Of a stretch of 49,051 bases of DNA, positions 40,447 to 49,020 are shown in pieces. Source of the DNA: Ethanoligenens sp047722935 (GTDB taxonomy: Bacteria; Bacillota; Clostridia; Oscillospirales; Ethanoligenentaceae); NCBI GenBank assembly GCA_047722935.1, contig JBDNZS010000018.1, positions 1-49,051 of the forward strand. Reading direction: 5' to 3'. Each line of letters opens with the position of its first letter. The stretch's first letter is position 1. The position numbers were made by a program, and so were the translations under genes. The notes under the pieces were generated by a model, which had not been told where the DNA came from, did not search any database, and saw only the letters and a list, made by a program, of their open reading frames with translations.

Positions 40447-41673
40447 TCATCTTTCCGAATAAGCCAGCGCTGCTGCGGGGAACGGTTGGAGGGCGCGCTT
40501 TAAGATGCCCTGCACATAGGCAATCAGCATTCCATAGTTGGTTACATCCACCCCGTGTGCGTTGGCATACCGGATGCGGTACTGCATTTCTCGACGGGTG
40601 AGCATACAGCCGCCGCAGTGGACTACGACTGCGTATTGTTCAATATCACGCGGAAAATCCAGACCCGATGTCCAATCGAACGCGACCTCTCCCCCGACCA
40701 ACTGCCGTATCCAGCGCGGAATCTTGACAGTGCCGATGTCATCCGACTGCCGGTGGTGGGTGCAGCCCTCCGCAATCAGCACGCGGTCGCCCGGGCGGAG
40801 GGAGGCAATACGGCGCACTCCTTTGGTCAGCGCTGTGAGGTCGCCTTTCTGCCTTGCAAACAGGATGGAAAACGAGGTGAGCGGAATCTCCGGCGGCGTG
40901 TCGGCGGATACTTTTAGAAATGCCTGCGAGTCGGTGATGACAACCGCCGGTTTTTGCCGCAGGCTTTCGAGCGTGTAGCGCAGTTCCTGTTCTTTGGTTA
41001 CCACCGCGATGGCGTCGCGCTCCAAAATGTCGCGGATGGTCTGTTGTTGGGGCAGGATCAGACGCCCTTTCGGCGCGGCTTTGTCGATGGGCGTCACCAG
41101 AACGGCGGTCTGCCCTTCCTGCACCAGCCCGCTAGTCAATCCCAGCTCCTCGGTGTCCGGCGCGGCGGTCTGCGCAAGCAGTTCCCGCAGGGCGGATATT
41201 CCCTCCCCCGTCCGGGCGCTCGCCGTGGCGACCGGTGCAGCGGTTTTGGCCTGCAAGGCATCGTGTTCTTCCGTGCTGACCGGATGTAAGTCGCACTTGT
41301 TGAGTACGACTACAAACGGTACACGCCGCTGCCGCAGTTCCTCAATAAATGCGGTTTCAAATGTTCCTACGCCCTGCGCCGCATTTACCACAACCACAGC
41401 CAGATCGGTGCGGCGCAGTTCCTCATAGGCTTTTTCTACCCGCAGACTGCCCAATTCACCGGTGTCGTCGAGTCCGGCGGTATCGGTGAGCAGCACAGGT
41501 CCCAGCGGCAGAATCTCCATCGTTTTGTGGACGGGGTCGGTCGTGGTGCCTGGTACGTCGGACGTGACTGCGACCGGCTGCCCGGCGATTGCGTTGAGCA
41601 GCGAGGATTTGCCCGCGTTGCGCCGCCCAAAAAAGGCGATGTGCGTGCGGTTGGCGACAGGCGTGGTGTCCAT
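40447..41673 (-). CDS. hydF: [FeFe]-hydrogenase maturation GTPase HydF
   Basis: A 408-residue scaffold protein on which the diiron part of the H-cluster is assembled. The GTPase domain has FFGRRNAGKSSLLNAI (P-loop), TTTDPVHK, LLTDTAGLDD and VLNKCDL. The C-terminal cluster domain has the CTHH and VHCGGCM motifs that bind its [4Fe-4S] cluster. The start at 41673 has AAAGGAG six bases upstream. It is the last gene of a hydE-aspA-hydF operon, separated from aspA by about 180 bp. hydG is not in the window. Confidence 0.96.
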   Translation of the reverse strand: MDTTPVANRTHIAFFGRRNAGKSSLLNAIAGQPVAVTSDVPGTTTDPVHKTMEILPLGPVLLTDTAGLDDTGELGSLRVEKAYEELRRTDLAVVVVNAAQGVGTFETAFIEELRQRRVPFVVVLNKCDLHPVSTEEHDALQAKTAAPVATASARTGEGISALRELLAQTAAPDTEELGLTSGLVQEGQTAVLVTPIDKAAPKGRLILPQQQTIRDILERDAIAVVTKEQELRYTLESLRQKPAVVITDSQAFLKVSADTPPEIPLTSFSILFARQKGDLTALTKGVRRIASLRPGDRVLIAEGCTHHRQSDDIGTVKIPRWIRQLVGGEVAFDWTSGLDFPRDIEQYAVVVHCGGCMLTRREMQYRIRYANAHGVDVTNYGMLIAYVQGILKRALQPFPAAALAYSER

Positions 41674-41850
41674 AGGGACTCCTTTCGGGTTCGATTTACT
41701 GTGGGGGCGGCTCTTGATAAAAGACGCGGACTCATCCATGCATGCTCCAAAAGCGGGTGTACGTACCGGATGTTTGGCAACCCGTTTCATCTGTATCAGT
41801 CGCGTCCGTTTCAAAATAGCGTGCATTCTTTTCTCGGACACGATTTACAC

Positions 41851-43242
41851 TTAAAACCGGATGGTGTCCGCCCGGGTCATGGCACGGGGATCGAGAATGC
41901 GGTCAATTTGCTCCGGAGTGAGGCGTCCATCCTCTCGGAGTGCCTGCCGGACGGTCTTGCCGGTTTGCAGGCAGTCTTTGGCGATGCGAGAGGCCGCGTC
42001 ATAGCCAATGTGGTCGATGAGCACCGCCGCCAATGATGGGCTTTGCTCCGCTAGTGCCGCACAGCGCACGCGGTTCGGCTCCATGCCGGCAATGCATTTC
42101 TCTAAAAGCAATTTTACGGACTGCCGCATCAAATCCAACATTTCCAGTAGATTTTTTGCAATCAACGGCAAAAACGCATTCAGTTCGAGGTTGCCCGCCT
42201 GCGCCGCCAGTGTGATGGCCATATCATCCGCCATGATTTGATAGGCAGCCTGCGTGACCGCTTCCGGAATGACCGGATTCACTTTGCCGGGCATAATGGA
42301 AGAACCCGCTTGCAGCGCGGGCAGGTGAATTTCCCCGAACCCCGCGCGCGGGCCGGAAGATAATAGCCGCAGGTCGCCCGCAATCTTGGCGAGATTGACC
42401 GCCGCCGCCTTGAGCAGACCGGAAACTTCCACGAACACATCGCAGTTTTGAGTGGGGTCGATGGGGTCTTCCGCACGCGCAAGCCCCAGCCCTGTCAGTT
42501 CCCGCAAATGTTCCGCCGCCGCAAACGTGTAAGCGCGCGGGGCGTTCAGACCCGTGCCGACCGCCGTACCGCCCAGATTGATCTGACGCAGGCGTTCCTC
42601 CGCTTTGTAAAGCCGCCAGCGGTCGCGCGCTACGGCTTGCGCCCATGCTCCACACTCCTGCCCCAATGTGATGGGCACCGCGTCCTGCAGCTCCGTGCGC
42701 CCGATTTTCAGCACGTCCGCAAAGGCCTCCTCTTTTTCCTGCAAGGCCGTCTGCAAGTTTGCAAACGCCTGGCTCACCGGTTTGAGCAGCCGGATAGCCG
42801 CCACACGCACGGCGGTTGGAAAAACATCGTTGGTGGACTGGGAGCGGTTTACATCGTCTATGGGGTGCACCAGTGTGTAATCGCCCTTTTTGCCGCCCAA
42901 CAGCTCAATGGCGCGGTTGGCAATGACCTCATTGAGGTTCATGTTGGCGGATGTTCCCGCGCCGCCCTGCAACGCGTCGGTGAGGAACTGATCGGCCAGT
43001 TCACCGGATGCGATTTCTGCGCAGGCACTGACAATGGCAGTTACCTTTTCCCGGGCAATCAGACCCGCATCCCCGTTGGCCAGCGTCGCCGCCTGCTTGA
43101 CGGCCGCCAGCGCCCGGATCAGTTCGGGGTGCAGGTGCTGCCCGGATAACGGAAAATTTTCTATAGCGCGTACCGTGTGGATTCCGTAATAGGCAGTGTC
43201 GTCCAACCGGCGTTCACCCAGCAGGTCCTGCTCTGTCCTCAT
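41851..43242 (-). CDS. aspA: Aspartate ammonia-lyase family protein in the hydrogenase-maturation operon
   Basis: A 463-residue member of the fumarase/aspartase superfamily. The signature GSSIMPGKVNP and the SANMNLNEVIANRA and NRSQSTNDVFPTA stretches are intact. RTEQDLLGERRLDDTAYYGI is aspartase-like, so the likely reaction is aspartate to fumarate plus ammonia. The start overlaps hydE by 4 bp. An aspartase between hydE and hydF is a known arrangement in Clostridia; a link to ammonia supply for H-cluster dithiolate synthesis is plausible but not proven here. Confidence 0.92.
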   Translation of the reverse strand: MRTEQDLLGERRLDDTAYYGIHTVRAIENFPLSGQHLHPELIRALAAVKQAATLANGDAGLIAREKVTAIVSACAEIASGELADQFLTDALQGGAGTSANMNLNEVIANRAIELLGGKKGDYTLVHPIDDVNRSQSTNDVFPTAVRVAAIRLLKPVSQAFANLQTALQEKEEAFADVLKIGRTELQDAVPITLGQECGAWAQAVARDRWRLYKAEERLRQINLGGTAVGTGLNAPRAYTFAAAEHLRELTGLGLARAEDPIDPTQNCDVFVEVSGLLKAAAVNLAKIAGDLRLLSSGPRAGFGEIHLPALQAGSSIMPGKVNPVIPEAVTQAAYQIMADDMAITLAAQAGNLELNAFLPLIAKNLLEMLDLMRQSVKLLLEKCIAGMEPNRVRCAALAEQSPSLAAVLIDHIGYDAASRIAKDCLQTGKTVRQALREDGRLTPEQIDRILDPRAMTRADTIRF

Positions 43243-44309
43243 ATGCGGTTCACCTTCCTTGTACGGTCTATATGGTCGCCGCGTGAAAAATCCGGCGTGA
43301 AGCCGGCCGACGCAATGCGCCGCGACAGACATTGCAGGCATTCCGCTGCCTCCTCACCGGTGCAGATTTTATTGTCATACAGCATATACTCTTTGCGGTG
43401 TGTGACCGGTGACAGGTTGGGCATGACCACGTTCGCCCCGGCTTTCAGCCCTTTTTCGCGCCCCAGCGGGTCAACAGTGCCAAGTGCGGTGGTGGCGGGC
43501 AGCAGGACCTTCGGCAGCATCAGCCGCAGTAAAGAGAGCAGGATGAGTGTAAAATCCGCCGAGGGGGTTTCCATGCCGGCAAAGCGGGTGTCGTGGTGCG
43601 GCACGAACGGCCCAATCCCGACCATATGCGGCTGAAGATCCCGCAGGAACAAAAAGTCTTCCGCCAGCGTTTCATCAGTCTGCCCGGGCGACTGCACCAT
43701 GAAACCTGCCCCCACCTGATAGCCGATGTCTTTGAGGTCATACAGGCACCGCTTGCGGTGTTCAGCGGACATGGACGCGGGATGCAGCGAGCGGTAGTGC
43801 GCATTGTCTGCCGTTTCGTGCCGCAGCAGATAGCGGTCGGCACCTGCTTCAAAATAGCGCTGGTAACTATCGCGTTCTTTTTCGCCGATGGACAGTGTGA
43901 CGGCGCAGTCTGGATGCCGCTCCTTGATGCCGGAAACAATCGAGCAGATGCGGTCGTCGGTATACCACGGGTCTTCTCCGCCTTGCAGGACGAAGGTGCG
44001 GAAACCCAGCGCGCGGCCCTTGTCTGCACAGGCCCATATTTCCGCCTCTGTCAGCCGGTAACGTGCGGCCTTGGTATTGCCTGCGCGGATGCCGCAGTAA
44101 TAGCAGTCGTTTTTGCAGTAACTGGTAAACTCGATTAGCCCCCGAAAATAGACGGTGTCCCCGTAATAGGGACGCCGGGCAGTATCGGCGGCGGCAAAGA
44201 GCACCTGCCGGTCTTCCTGCGGCAGATGGCGCGCCGCCGCGATGAGCGCGGCAAGTGCCGGTTTATCGCCGTTGCACACAATTTTTACAACATCGGCTGC
44301 TTGCAGCAT
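43239..44309 (-). CDS. hydE: [FeFe]-hydrogenase maturation radical SAM enzyme HydE
   Basis: A 356-residue radical SAM enzyme of the biotin synthase-like barrel class. The cluster motif is SYCKNDCYYCGIRAGN (CxxxCxxC). FVLQGGEDPWYTDD, LSIGEKERDSYQRYFEAGADRYLLRHE and PGQTDETLAEDF match HydE. It works on the HydG-made iron-cysteine synthon during H-cluster assembly. The start at 44309 is chosen because GGAGGA lies seven bases upstream; in-frame ATGs at 44357 and 44324 lack this. It is first in the operon. Confidence 0.95.
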   Translation of the reverse strand: MLQAADVVKIVCNGDKPALAALIAAARHLPQEDRQVLFAAADTARRPYYGDTVYFRGLIEFTSYCKNDCYYCGIRAGNTKAARYRLTEAEIWACADKGRALGFRTFVLQGGEDPWYTDDRICSIVSGIKERHPDCAVTLSIGEKERDSYQRYFEAGADRYLLRHETADNAHYRSLHPASMSAEHRKRCLYDLKDIGYQVGAGFMVQSPGQTDETLAEDFLFLRDLQPHMVGIGPFVPHHDTRFAGMETPSADFTLILLSLLRLMLPKVLLPATTALGTVDPLGREKGLKAGANVVMPNLSPVTHRKEYMLYDNKICTGEEAAECLQCLSRRIASAGFTPDFSRGDHIDRTRKVNRI

Positions 44310-44365
44310 AAGGGGGTCCTCCATAGGATTGAGCCGCATGGCGGTATGGTGTTTCATTGCCCTTG

Positions 44366-44374
44366 ATTATAGCA
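44366..44374 (-). promoter_or_regulatory. Extended -10 promoter of hydE-aspA-hydF
   Basis: On the minus strand TGCTATAAT, a consensus extended -10 about 57 bp before hydE. Confidence 0.6.
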
Positions 44375-44487
44375 TTTTGTCTCCGAAAAGTATAGGCGGG
44401 AAAGCGCTCGCCCGTATCTCCCATTTTTAGACAGTGCGGCGGGCGCTGCGCCTGTTGCCCGGAGTGAGAAGGCGGACGGCGGGCGCT

Positions 44488-44516
44488 TTGACAAGAGCAG
44501 GGCACGCGCCTATAAT
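44488..44516 (+). promoter_or_regulatory. Consensus promoter of the pyrophosphatase gene
   Basis: TTGACA (44488-44493), exactly 17 bases, TATAAT (44511-44516): a perfect sigma-A consensus, suggesting strong constitutive expression. Confidence 0.9.
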
Positions 44517-44591
44517 GAAGATGTCCAAAGATTGTCACGGCGGGACGGCGGCTGCCGTTCTATAAAATTCAAGTGCAGAGGATGGAAAGTC

Positions 44592-45926
44592 ATGAGCCAG
44601 ACTGTATATGTGACCGGGCACCGTAACCCGGATACCGACTCTATTTGTTCGTCTATAGGATATGCCGCGCTCAAGCGGGCGCTGGGGGTGGACGCCACAC
44701 CGGTGAGGTTGGGCAAGGTGAACCGGGAAACGGCATTTGTGCTTTCACATTTTGATGTGAAACCGCAGGAGCTGCTTGCCTCCGTGCGCGGGCAGGTCGG
44801 CGATATCACATTGGAAACAATCCGGCCGCTCGCACCGGACACTGCCCTGCAAACGGCGCTCGAAGCACTCTACGCGGAGAATGGCGGCCTGCTGCCGGTG
44901 GTCGGTGCTGATGGCCGGCTGGCAGGTCTTGTTTCGGCGGGGGATATCGCCGCGCTGTCGCTTACTTATTTGAGCGGTGAGGAACATGACGGGTCGGCGG
45001 CCGCACTGCAAAAGAAGTTTCAGGGTCTGCCGGTAGTAGATGCAATGCGCACCACAGGATATGACGTACTGCACCCCACGGATTACATCAGCGATGCCCG
45101 CGCCACACTTGAGTCCGATTCTGCCGGGCGCGTGCCGGTGGTGGATGAGACCGGCGCGTATCTTGGCTTTTGTACGCTGGCGCTTTTGGAGACCTATCGC
45201 CGCAAACAGGTCATCCTGGTCGATCACAGCGAGCGGACGCAGACGGTGGACGGTTTAGAGGAAGCCGACCTGCTTGAAATCATCGACCACCACCGCATAG
45301 GCGATATCCAAACACCGGGCCCGATTTACTTCCGCAATGAGCCTGTGGGATGCTCGGCAACTATTGTGACCAAGCTTTATGACGAGAACGGCGTGACGCC
45401 GGAACCCAAAGTGGCTGGTCTGCTTTGTTCCGCTATTCTGTCCGATACGGTGAAATTCAAATCCCCCACCTGCACGCCGGTGGACAAAGATACAGCCCTG
45501 CGCCTTGCCAAGATGGCCGGAATTGATGTGGACGCTTACGCCAAGCGGATGTTCGAGGCGGGTGCGTCGCTGGAGGGCATGTCCCCCGACGAGATCATCC
45601 ACAACGATTTTAAAGAATATGTTCTCGGCGGCAAAAAGCTGGGCATCGCGCAGGTGACGATGGCCACTCTGGCCAGCTTTGCCGGTTATCGTGAAGCAGT
45701 ACTTCTCCGCAGTGCGGAAATGCTTGAACAAGAGGGATATGCCGCCGTGCTGGTCATTGTGACCGCGATATTGGATGAGCAGACCGAGGTCTTGTTCCAG
45801 GAAACAGAAAAAGGATTGGTGGCGTCTGCATTTGGTGACATGCGCGATGGTGTCAGCTTTATGATGGAGGGTGTCGTATCCCGCAAAAAGCAGATTGTGC
45901 CGCAGCTTACCAAAGCATTGTCTTAA
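44592..45926 (+). CDS. Manganese-dependent inorganic pyrophosphatase with CBS domains
   Basis: A 444-residue family II pyrophosphatase. The DHH domain begins VYVTGHRNPDTDSICSS and continues after an inserted pair of CBS domains (about 70-225) with ILVDHSERTQTV and IIDHHRIGD; the C-terminal DHHA2 domain includes LLCSAILSDTVKFKSPT and a GVVSRKKQIVPQL ending. CBS domains in this family bind adenine nucleotides, with AMP/ADP inhibiting and some dinucleotides activating. No DRTGG domain is inserted, so this is the shorter CBS form. ATG 44592 follows GAGGATGG. Confidence 0.93.
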   Translation: MSQTVYVTGHRNPDTDSICSSIGYAALKRALGVDATPVRLGKVNRETAFVLSHFDVKPQELLASVRGQVGDITLETIRPLAPDTALQTALEALYAENGGLLPVVGADGRLAGLVSAGDIAALSLTYLSGEEHDGSAAALQKKFQGLPVVDAMRTTGYDVLHPTDYISDARATLESDSAGRVPVVDETGAYLGFCTLALLETYRRKQVILVDHSERTQTVDGLEEADLLEIIDHHRIGDIQTPGPIYFRNEPVGCSATIVTKLYDENGVTPEPKVAGLLCSAILSDTVKFKSPTCTPVDKDTALRLAKMAGIDVDAYAKRMFEAGASLEGMSPDEIIHNDFKEYVLGGKKLGIAQVTMATLASFAGYREAVLLRSAEMLEQEGYAAVLVIVTAILDEQTEVLFQETEKGLVASAFGDMRDGVSFMMEGVVSRKKQIVPQLTKALS

Positions 45927-45970
45927 AACAGGAGTAGCACGTCAGCAAATAGATATATGCACACAGAAAA

Positions 45971-46000
45971 CCTCCCCGAAGGAAGACGGGGAGGTTTTTT
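45971..46000. terminator. Bidirectional terminator after the pyrophosphatase gene
   Basis: An 8-bp G/C stem (45971-45978 with 45987-45994) with TTTTTT on the plus strand and TTTT on the minus strand. It would also stop minus-strand transcripts from the riboswitch at 46.3 kb. Confidence 0.9.
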
Positions 46001-46193
46001 GCTGTTCCGGCGGAGCCGAAGCAATGGTGGCAGTTTTGGCAGATTCACTTGGAGATATTTATAACAACCAAACCCCTTGAGCAAGGTTTGCGTTATAAAG
46101 GCAAATGGATGCATTTTCAGGTGCGCTGGCTGGATGGGTCGCAAAAAGCACCTGAAGATGCTAGGAAAGAGGGACAGCCAATACAAGCGGGAA
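46001..46193 (-). other. Region behind the orphan c-di-GMP riboswitch, structured and without a gene
   Basis: On the minus strand this lies between the riboswitch terminator and the terminator at 45971-46000. No frame with a ribosome site or family resemblance was found. It can form two hairpins: a 7-bp stem CAGGTGC/GCACCTG (46118-46124 with 46149-46155) and a compound stem with TATAAC/GTTATA ends enclosing CAAACCTTG paired to a bulged partner (about 46059-46097). It may be a small RNA, or the remnant of a lost gene. Confidence 0.4.
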
Positions 46194-46234
46194 GCATAAA
46201 ACGAGCGCTTTATGCATACAGCAAAGCGCCCGTT
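46194..46234 (-). terminator. Terminator of the minus-strand c-di-GMP riboswitch
   Basis: On the minus strand a 10-bp stem with one wobble (46223-46232 with 46202-46211) followed by TTTTAT. It lies about 20 bases after the aptamer, the usual expression-platform position. Confidence 0.8.
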
Positions 46235-46252
46235 TTTCAAACAGTGAACAAA

Positions 46253-46328
46253 AAGGCAACCCGGCGGTCATAGTTCAAAACGTTAGATCCGTGGCTTTGC
46301 GTCGCCGTTTTTCAACGGGTTTGCTGGA
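46253..46328 (-). ncRNA. Cyclic di-GMP-I (GEMM) riboswitch without a recognisable target gene
   Basis: Read on the minus strand, the aptamer has every GEMM-I block: AGCAAACCCGTTGAAAAACG, GCGACGCAAAGCCACGG, ATCTAACG, a short hairpin, and CTATGACCGCCGGGTTGCC. The GACGCAAA and CCGGGTTGCC cores are shared with the riboswitch at 31.75 kb. A promoter lies just upstream and an intrinsic terminator just downstream, so the element looks intact. The expected gene behind it is missing; the next coding sequence is the convergent pyrophosphatase, shielded by a terminator. Confidence 0.9.
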
Positions 46329-46347
46329 GCATTTTGTTAAATTTTAG

Positions 46348-46375
46348 ATTGTATGATCTTTGTGATGTATGGTAA
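46348..46375 (-). promoter_or_regulatory. Promoter of the minus-strand riboswitch transcript
   Basis: On the minus strand TTACCA (46370-46375), 16 bases, TACAAT (46348-46353), about 20 bp before the aptamer. The same stretch holds a TGTG/CACA dyad that could be an operator for the divergent hydrolase gene. Confidence 0.5.
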
Positions 46376-46514
46376 CACATTCCATCGAGAAATGCAATAG
46401 AGCAGATAAAATGAAAGGGCTAATTTGCCGGCCCGCCGCATAGACTGCACTGTTTCCATAAAGGGATGCCTCCGTAATCGGCTGGATTTTGCGTCACGGG
46501 AAGGAATATACGGT

Positions 46515-47324
46515 ATGTATTTTATAGAAGTGGAACCGAATGTGCGCCTATGCGTACAGGAATTCAATCCCAAAGGGGAGCACACCATTGTGCTGGTGCA
46601 TGGCTGGCCGCTGAACCGTCGGATGTTTGAATATCAGCTAAATGTTCTGCCGGCGCGCGGCTGGCGGTGTATCGCCTATGATCTGCGGGGGTTTGGCGAT
46701 TCCGATACGCCCGTGTCCGGGTACGGATATGACCGGCTGGCGGACGATCTGCGCATTGTAGTGGATGCGCTGGGACTTACACAGTTTGTACTGACAGGCT
46801 TTTCGGTTGGTGGGGCAATCGTGACGCGCTACATGGCGCGCCACGCCGGATATGGTGTGCAAAAATTGGCGCTGCTTGCCGCCGCGTCCCCTTCATTTGT
46901 GCAAAGGCCGTCTTTTCCTTACGGGATGACGGTGGAGGCGGTCAACAGCTTGATTTCGCAGACCTACCGTGACCGACCGCAGATGCTGGAAGGGTTTGGG
47001 CGGTTGTTTTTTGCGAGCAACGTTACCCCCGCACTGCGGGTGTGGTTTAATGGACTGGGGTTGGCGGCCTCGGGCATTGGCACGATTCGTGTGCTGGAGT
47101 CCCTGCGCGACGAGGATCTACACCGCGATTTGGCGTCTATCCACGTTCCGACCGGCATCTTCCACGGCGTGCGCGATCAGATTTGCCCGTTTGAATTGGC
47201 TGTGGCCCAACACAACGGGATTGCGGGCTCGGTGCTTTACCGGTTTGAAAACAGCGGTCACGCGGTGTTCTACGATGAATTGGAACGTTTCAACGATACC
47301 TTTTTCGCTTTTCTGGAGGGTTGA
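46515..47324 (+). CDS. Alpha/beta hydrolase
   Basis: A 269-residue alpha/beta-hydrolase of the haloperoxidase/esterase-like group. HTIVLVHGWPLNRRMFEYQ is the oxyanion loop, LTGFSVGGAIVTRYMARH the nucleophile elbow (Ser), GVRDQICPFE the acidic residue, and YRFENSGHAVFYDELERFN the catalytic His. There is no signal peptide, so it is probably cytoplasmic. The substrate cannot be deduced. ATG 46515 has AAGGAA eight bases upstream. Its promoter region is divergent from the orphan riboswitch. Confidence 0.9.
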   Translation: MYFIEVEPNVRLCVQEFNPKGEHTIVLVHGWPLNRRMFEYQLNVLPARGWRCIAYDLRGFGDSDTPVSGYGYDRLADDLRIVVDALGLTQFVLTGFSVGGAIVTRYMARHAGYGVQKLALLAAASPSFVQRPSFPYGMTVEAVNSLISQTYRDRPQMLEGFGRLFFASNVTPALRVWFNGLGLAASGIGTIRVLESLRDEDLHRDLASIHVPTGIFHGVRDQICPFELAVAQHNGIAGSVLYRFENSGHAVFYDELERFNDTFFAFLEG

Positions 47325-47379
47325 TACTCGCCTGCGGACATGCCGTAATGGAGACCGGAATATTTTTCTTAAGATTATG

Positions 47380-47407
47380 GACGGCATCGAGCAGATGCCG
47401 TCTTTTT
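47380..47407 (+). terminator. Terminator after the hydrolase gene
   Basis: A 9-bp perfect stem (47380-47388 with 47394-47402), loop GAGCA, followed by TTTTT. Confidence 0.92.
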
Positions 47408-47724
47408 AAGGGTGCATCTACAGCGGATGAAACAAAAGGGGCGTTGTGCATTGATTTTTAAAATGCAGGTTTTGCGTCGTTTTTGCCGCATGGATGCGGC
47501 GGAGTTTTTAGAAAAGGGACTGTTAAGTGGATAAAGGGACAGCAAAACGTCTATTGGCATAAAAACCATATTTAATATATATAAAGAAAATTATGAAGGA
47601 GAGGCTGCAAAAAAAGAATTGCCCGCGCAAGATCCGTGTGTTATCATTTTTTCTTGTAAAGAGTAGAGTTGCCGGAATACCGGTTTCTTAATTTAAAATA
47701 CTAGTAGTGAAAGGTGATTGCATT
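47408..47724 (+). other. Intergenic stretch upstream of the alcohol dehydrogenase gene
   Basis: It holds a compact hairpin GCCGCA/TGCGGC (47485-47500) followed by GGAGTTTTTAG, and a possible promoter TTGGCA (47554-47559), 16 bases, TATATA (47576-47581), giving a leader of about 135 nt. A short dyad CCGGAATACCGG lies near 47674. No known riboswitch motif was recognised, and no credible small gene. Confidence 0.4.
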
Positions 47725-48894
47725 ATGGCAAGATTCACACTGCCCCGTGACATTTATTTTGGAGATAATGCCATTGAGGAGCTCAGCAACCTCAAAGGAC
47801 ATAAAAAAGCGTTTGTTGTGACCGGCGGTCACTCCATGCAGAAATTTGGATTTCTGGATAAATTGGAAGATGTACTGAAAAAAGCGGGCATGGAAGTCCA
47901 GCTTTTCGCCGGTGTGGAACCAGATCCGTCGGTGGAGACCGTCTATAAGGGTGCCGAAGCCATGCGCGCGTTCGGACCGGATGTCATTGTTTCCATCGGC
48001 GGCGGCTCCCCCATTGATGCCGCCAAGGCCATGTGGGTTTTTTATGAGTATCCCGACAAGAAATTTGATGATATCAAAGACCCGTTCTCGCTGCCGAAAC
48101 TGCGGCAGAAGGCGATCTTTGTGGCGGTTCCGTCCACCAGCGGCACTGCGACTGAGGTGACGGCGTTCTCTGTTATCACTGACTATTCCAACAAAGTCAA
48201 ATATCCGTTGGCCGACTTTGAGATTACCCCGGATATCGCTGTATTGGATTATGCGCTTGCACAGACCATGCCGCAGAAGTTGACGGCACACACCGGTATG
48301 GATGCCCTCACCCATGCCATTGAAGCCTATGTCGCCGTGGCACGTTCCCCGTTCAGCGATCCGCTGGCACTCAAAGCCATCAACTGGATCGTGGATAACC
48401 TTGCCGATTCCTACAACGGCAATAAAAAGGCGCGTGAGCGGATGCATGTGGCGCAGTGTCTTGCCGGCATGGCGTTTTCCAACGCGCTGCTGGGCATCTG
48501 CCATTCCTTGGCGCACAAAATCGGCGCGCAGTTTGATCTGCCGCATGGTCTTTGCAACGCCATTTTGCTGCCGTATGTCATCAAGTACAACTCGGTTGTT
48601 TCCCTAAAGGATTACGCCGAGATTGCCCGCTCACTCGGTCTGCCGGGCGGTACCGACAAACAGCTTACGCATTCGCTCATCGAATTGGTCAAACAGCTCA
48701 ACAGCCGTGTGGGCATTCTCCCGACGTTCCGTGAAAACGGCGTGACCGACGAAGTGTTTAATGCGCATATCGACTTCATCGCCCAGCAGGCGCAGTTGGA
48801 TCCTTGCACCGGCGCCAATCCACGCGGCACCACGCCGGCAGAACTCAAGAAAATCCTTATCTGTGCTTTGGATGGTACACCGCTCAATTTCTAA
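47725..48894 (+). CDS. Iron-containing alcohol dehydrogenase
   Basis: A 389-residue group III alcohol dehydrogenase that probably reduces aldehydes to alcohols with NAD(P)H in fermentation. FTLPRDIYFGDNAIEEL begins the Rossmann half; VIVSIGGGSPIDAAKAMW binds the nucleotide. Metal ligands are in DIAVLDYALA, GMDALTHAIEAYVA (His) and ICHSLAHKIGAQFDLPHG (two His). It resembles butanol or 1,3-propanediol dehydrogenases; exact substrate is uncertain. ATG 47725 is preferred over GTG 47707 because AAAGGTG lies between them. Confidence 0.94.
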   Translation: MARFTLPRDIYFGDNAIEELSNLKGHKKAFVVTGGHSMQKFGFLDKLEDVLKKAGMEVQLFAGVEPDPSVETVYKGAEAMRAFGPDVIVSIGGGSPIDAAKAMWVFYEYPDKKFDDIKDPFSLPKLRQKAIFVAVPSTSGTATEVTAFSVITDYSNKVKYPLADFEITPDIAVLDYALAQTMPQKLTAHTGMDALTHAIEAYVAVARSPFSDPLALKAINWIVDNLADSYNGNKKARERMHVAQCLAGMAFSNALLGICHSLAHKIGAQFDLPHGLCNAILLPYVIKYNSVVSLKDYAEIARSLGLPGGTDKQLTHSLIELVKQLNSRVGILPTFRENGVTDEVFNAHIDFIAQQAQLDPCTGANPRGTTPAELKKILICALDGTPLNF

Positions 48895-48940
48895 GATATC
48901 TCTTTTCCATATATATTGAGTATCCTTTTGCAATTGTTTT

Positions 48941-48972
48941 AGTGCTGCAGCGTTTGCTGCAGCACTTTTTTT
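48941..48972 (+). terminator. Terminator after the alcohol dehydrogenase gene
   Basis: An 11-bp perfect stem (48941-48951 with 48956-48966), loop GTTT, followed by TTTTTTT. Confidence 0.95.
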
Positions 48973-49020
48973 CGGCAAAAGGGCGGCGGTACAATTTCGA
49001 TATTGTAATATGGTTTTCTC

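Noticed and set aside
46117..46197. Minus-strand 26-codon frame directly behind the orphan riboswitch
   Set aside because: Its ATG lies in the terminator T-tract without a ribosome site; chance frame unless conservation shows otherwise.
46049..46273. Plus-strand 74-codon frame between pyrophosphatase and hydrolase
   Set aside because: No ribosome site, and it overlaps the minus-strand riboswitch and its terminator; no family resemblance.
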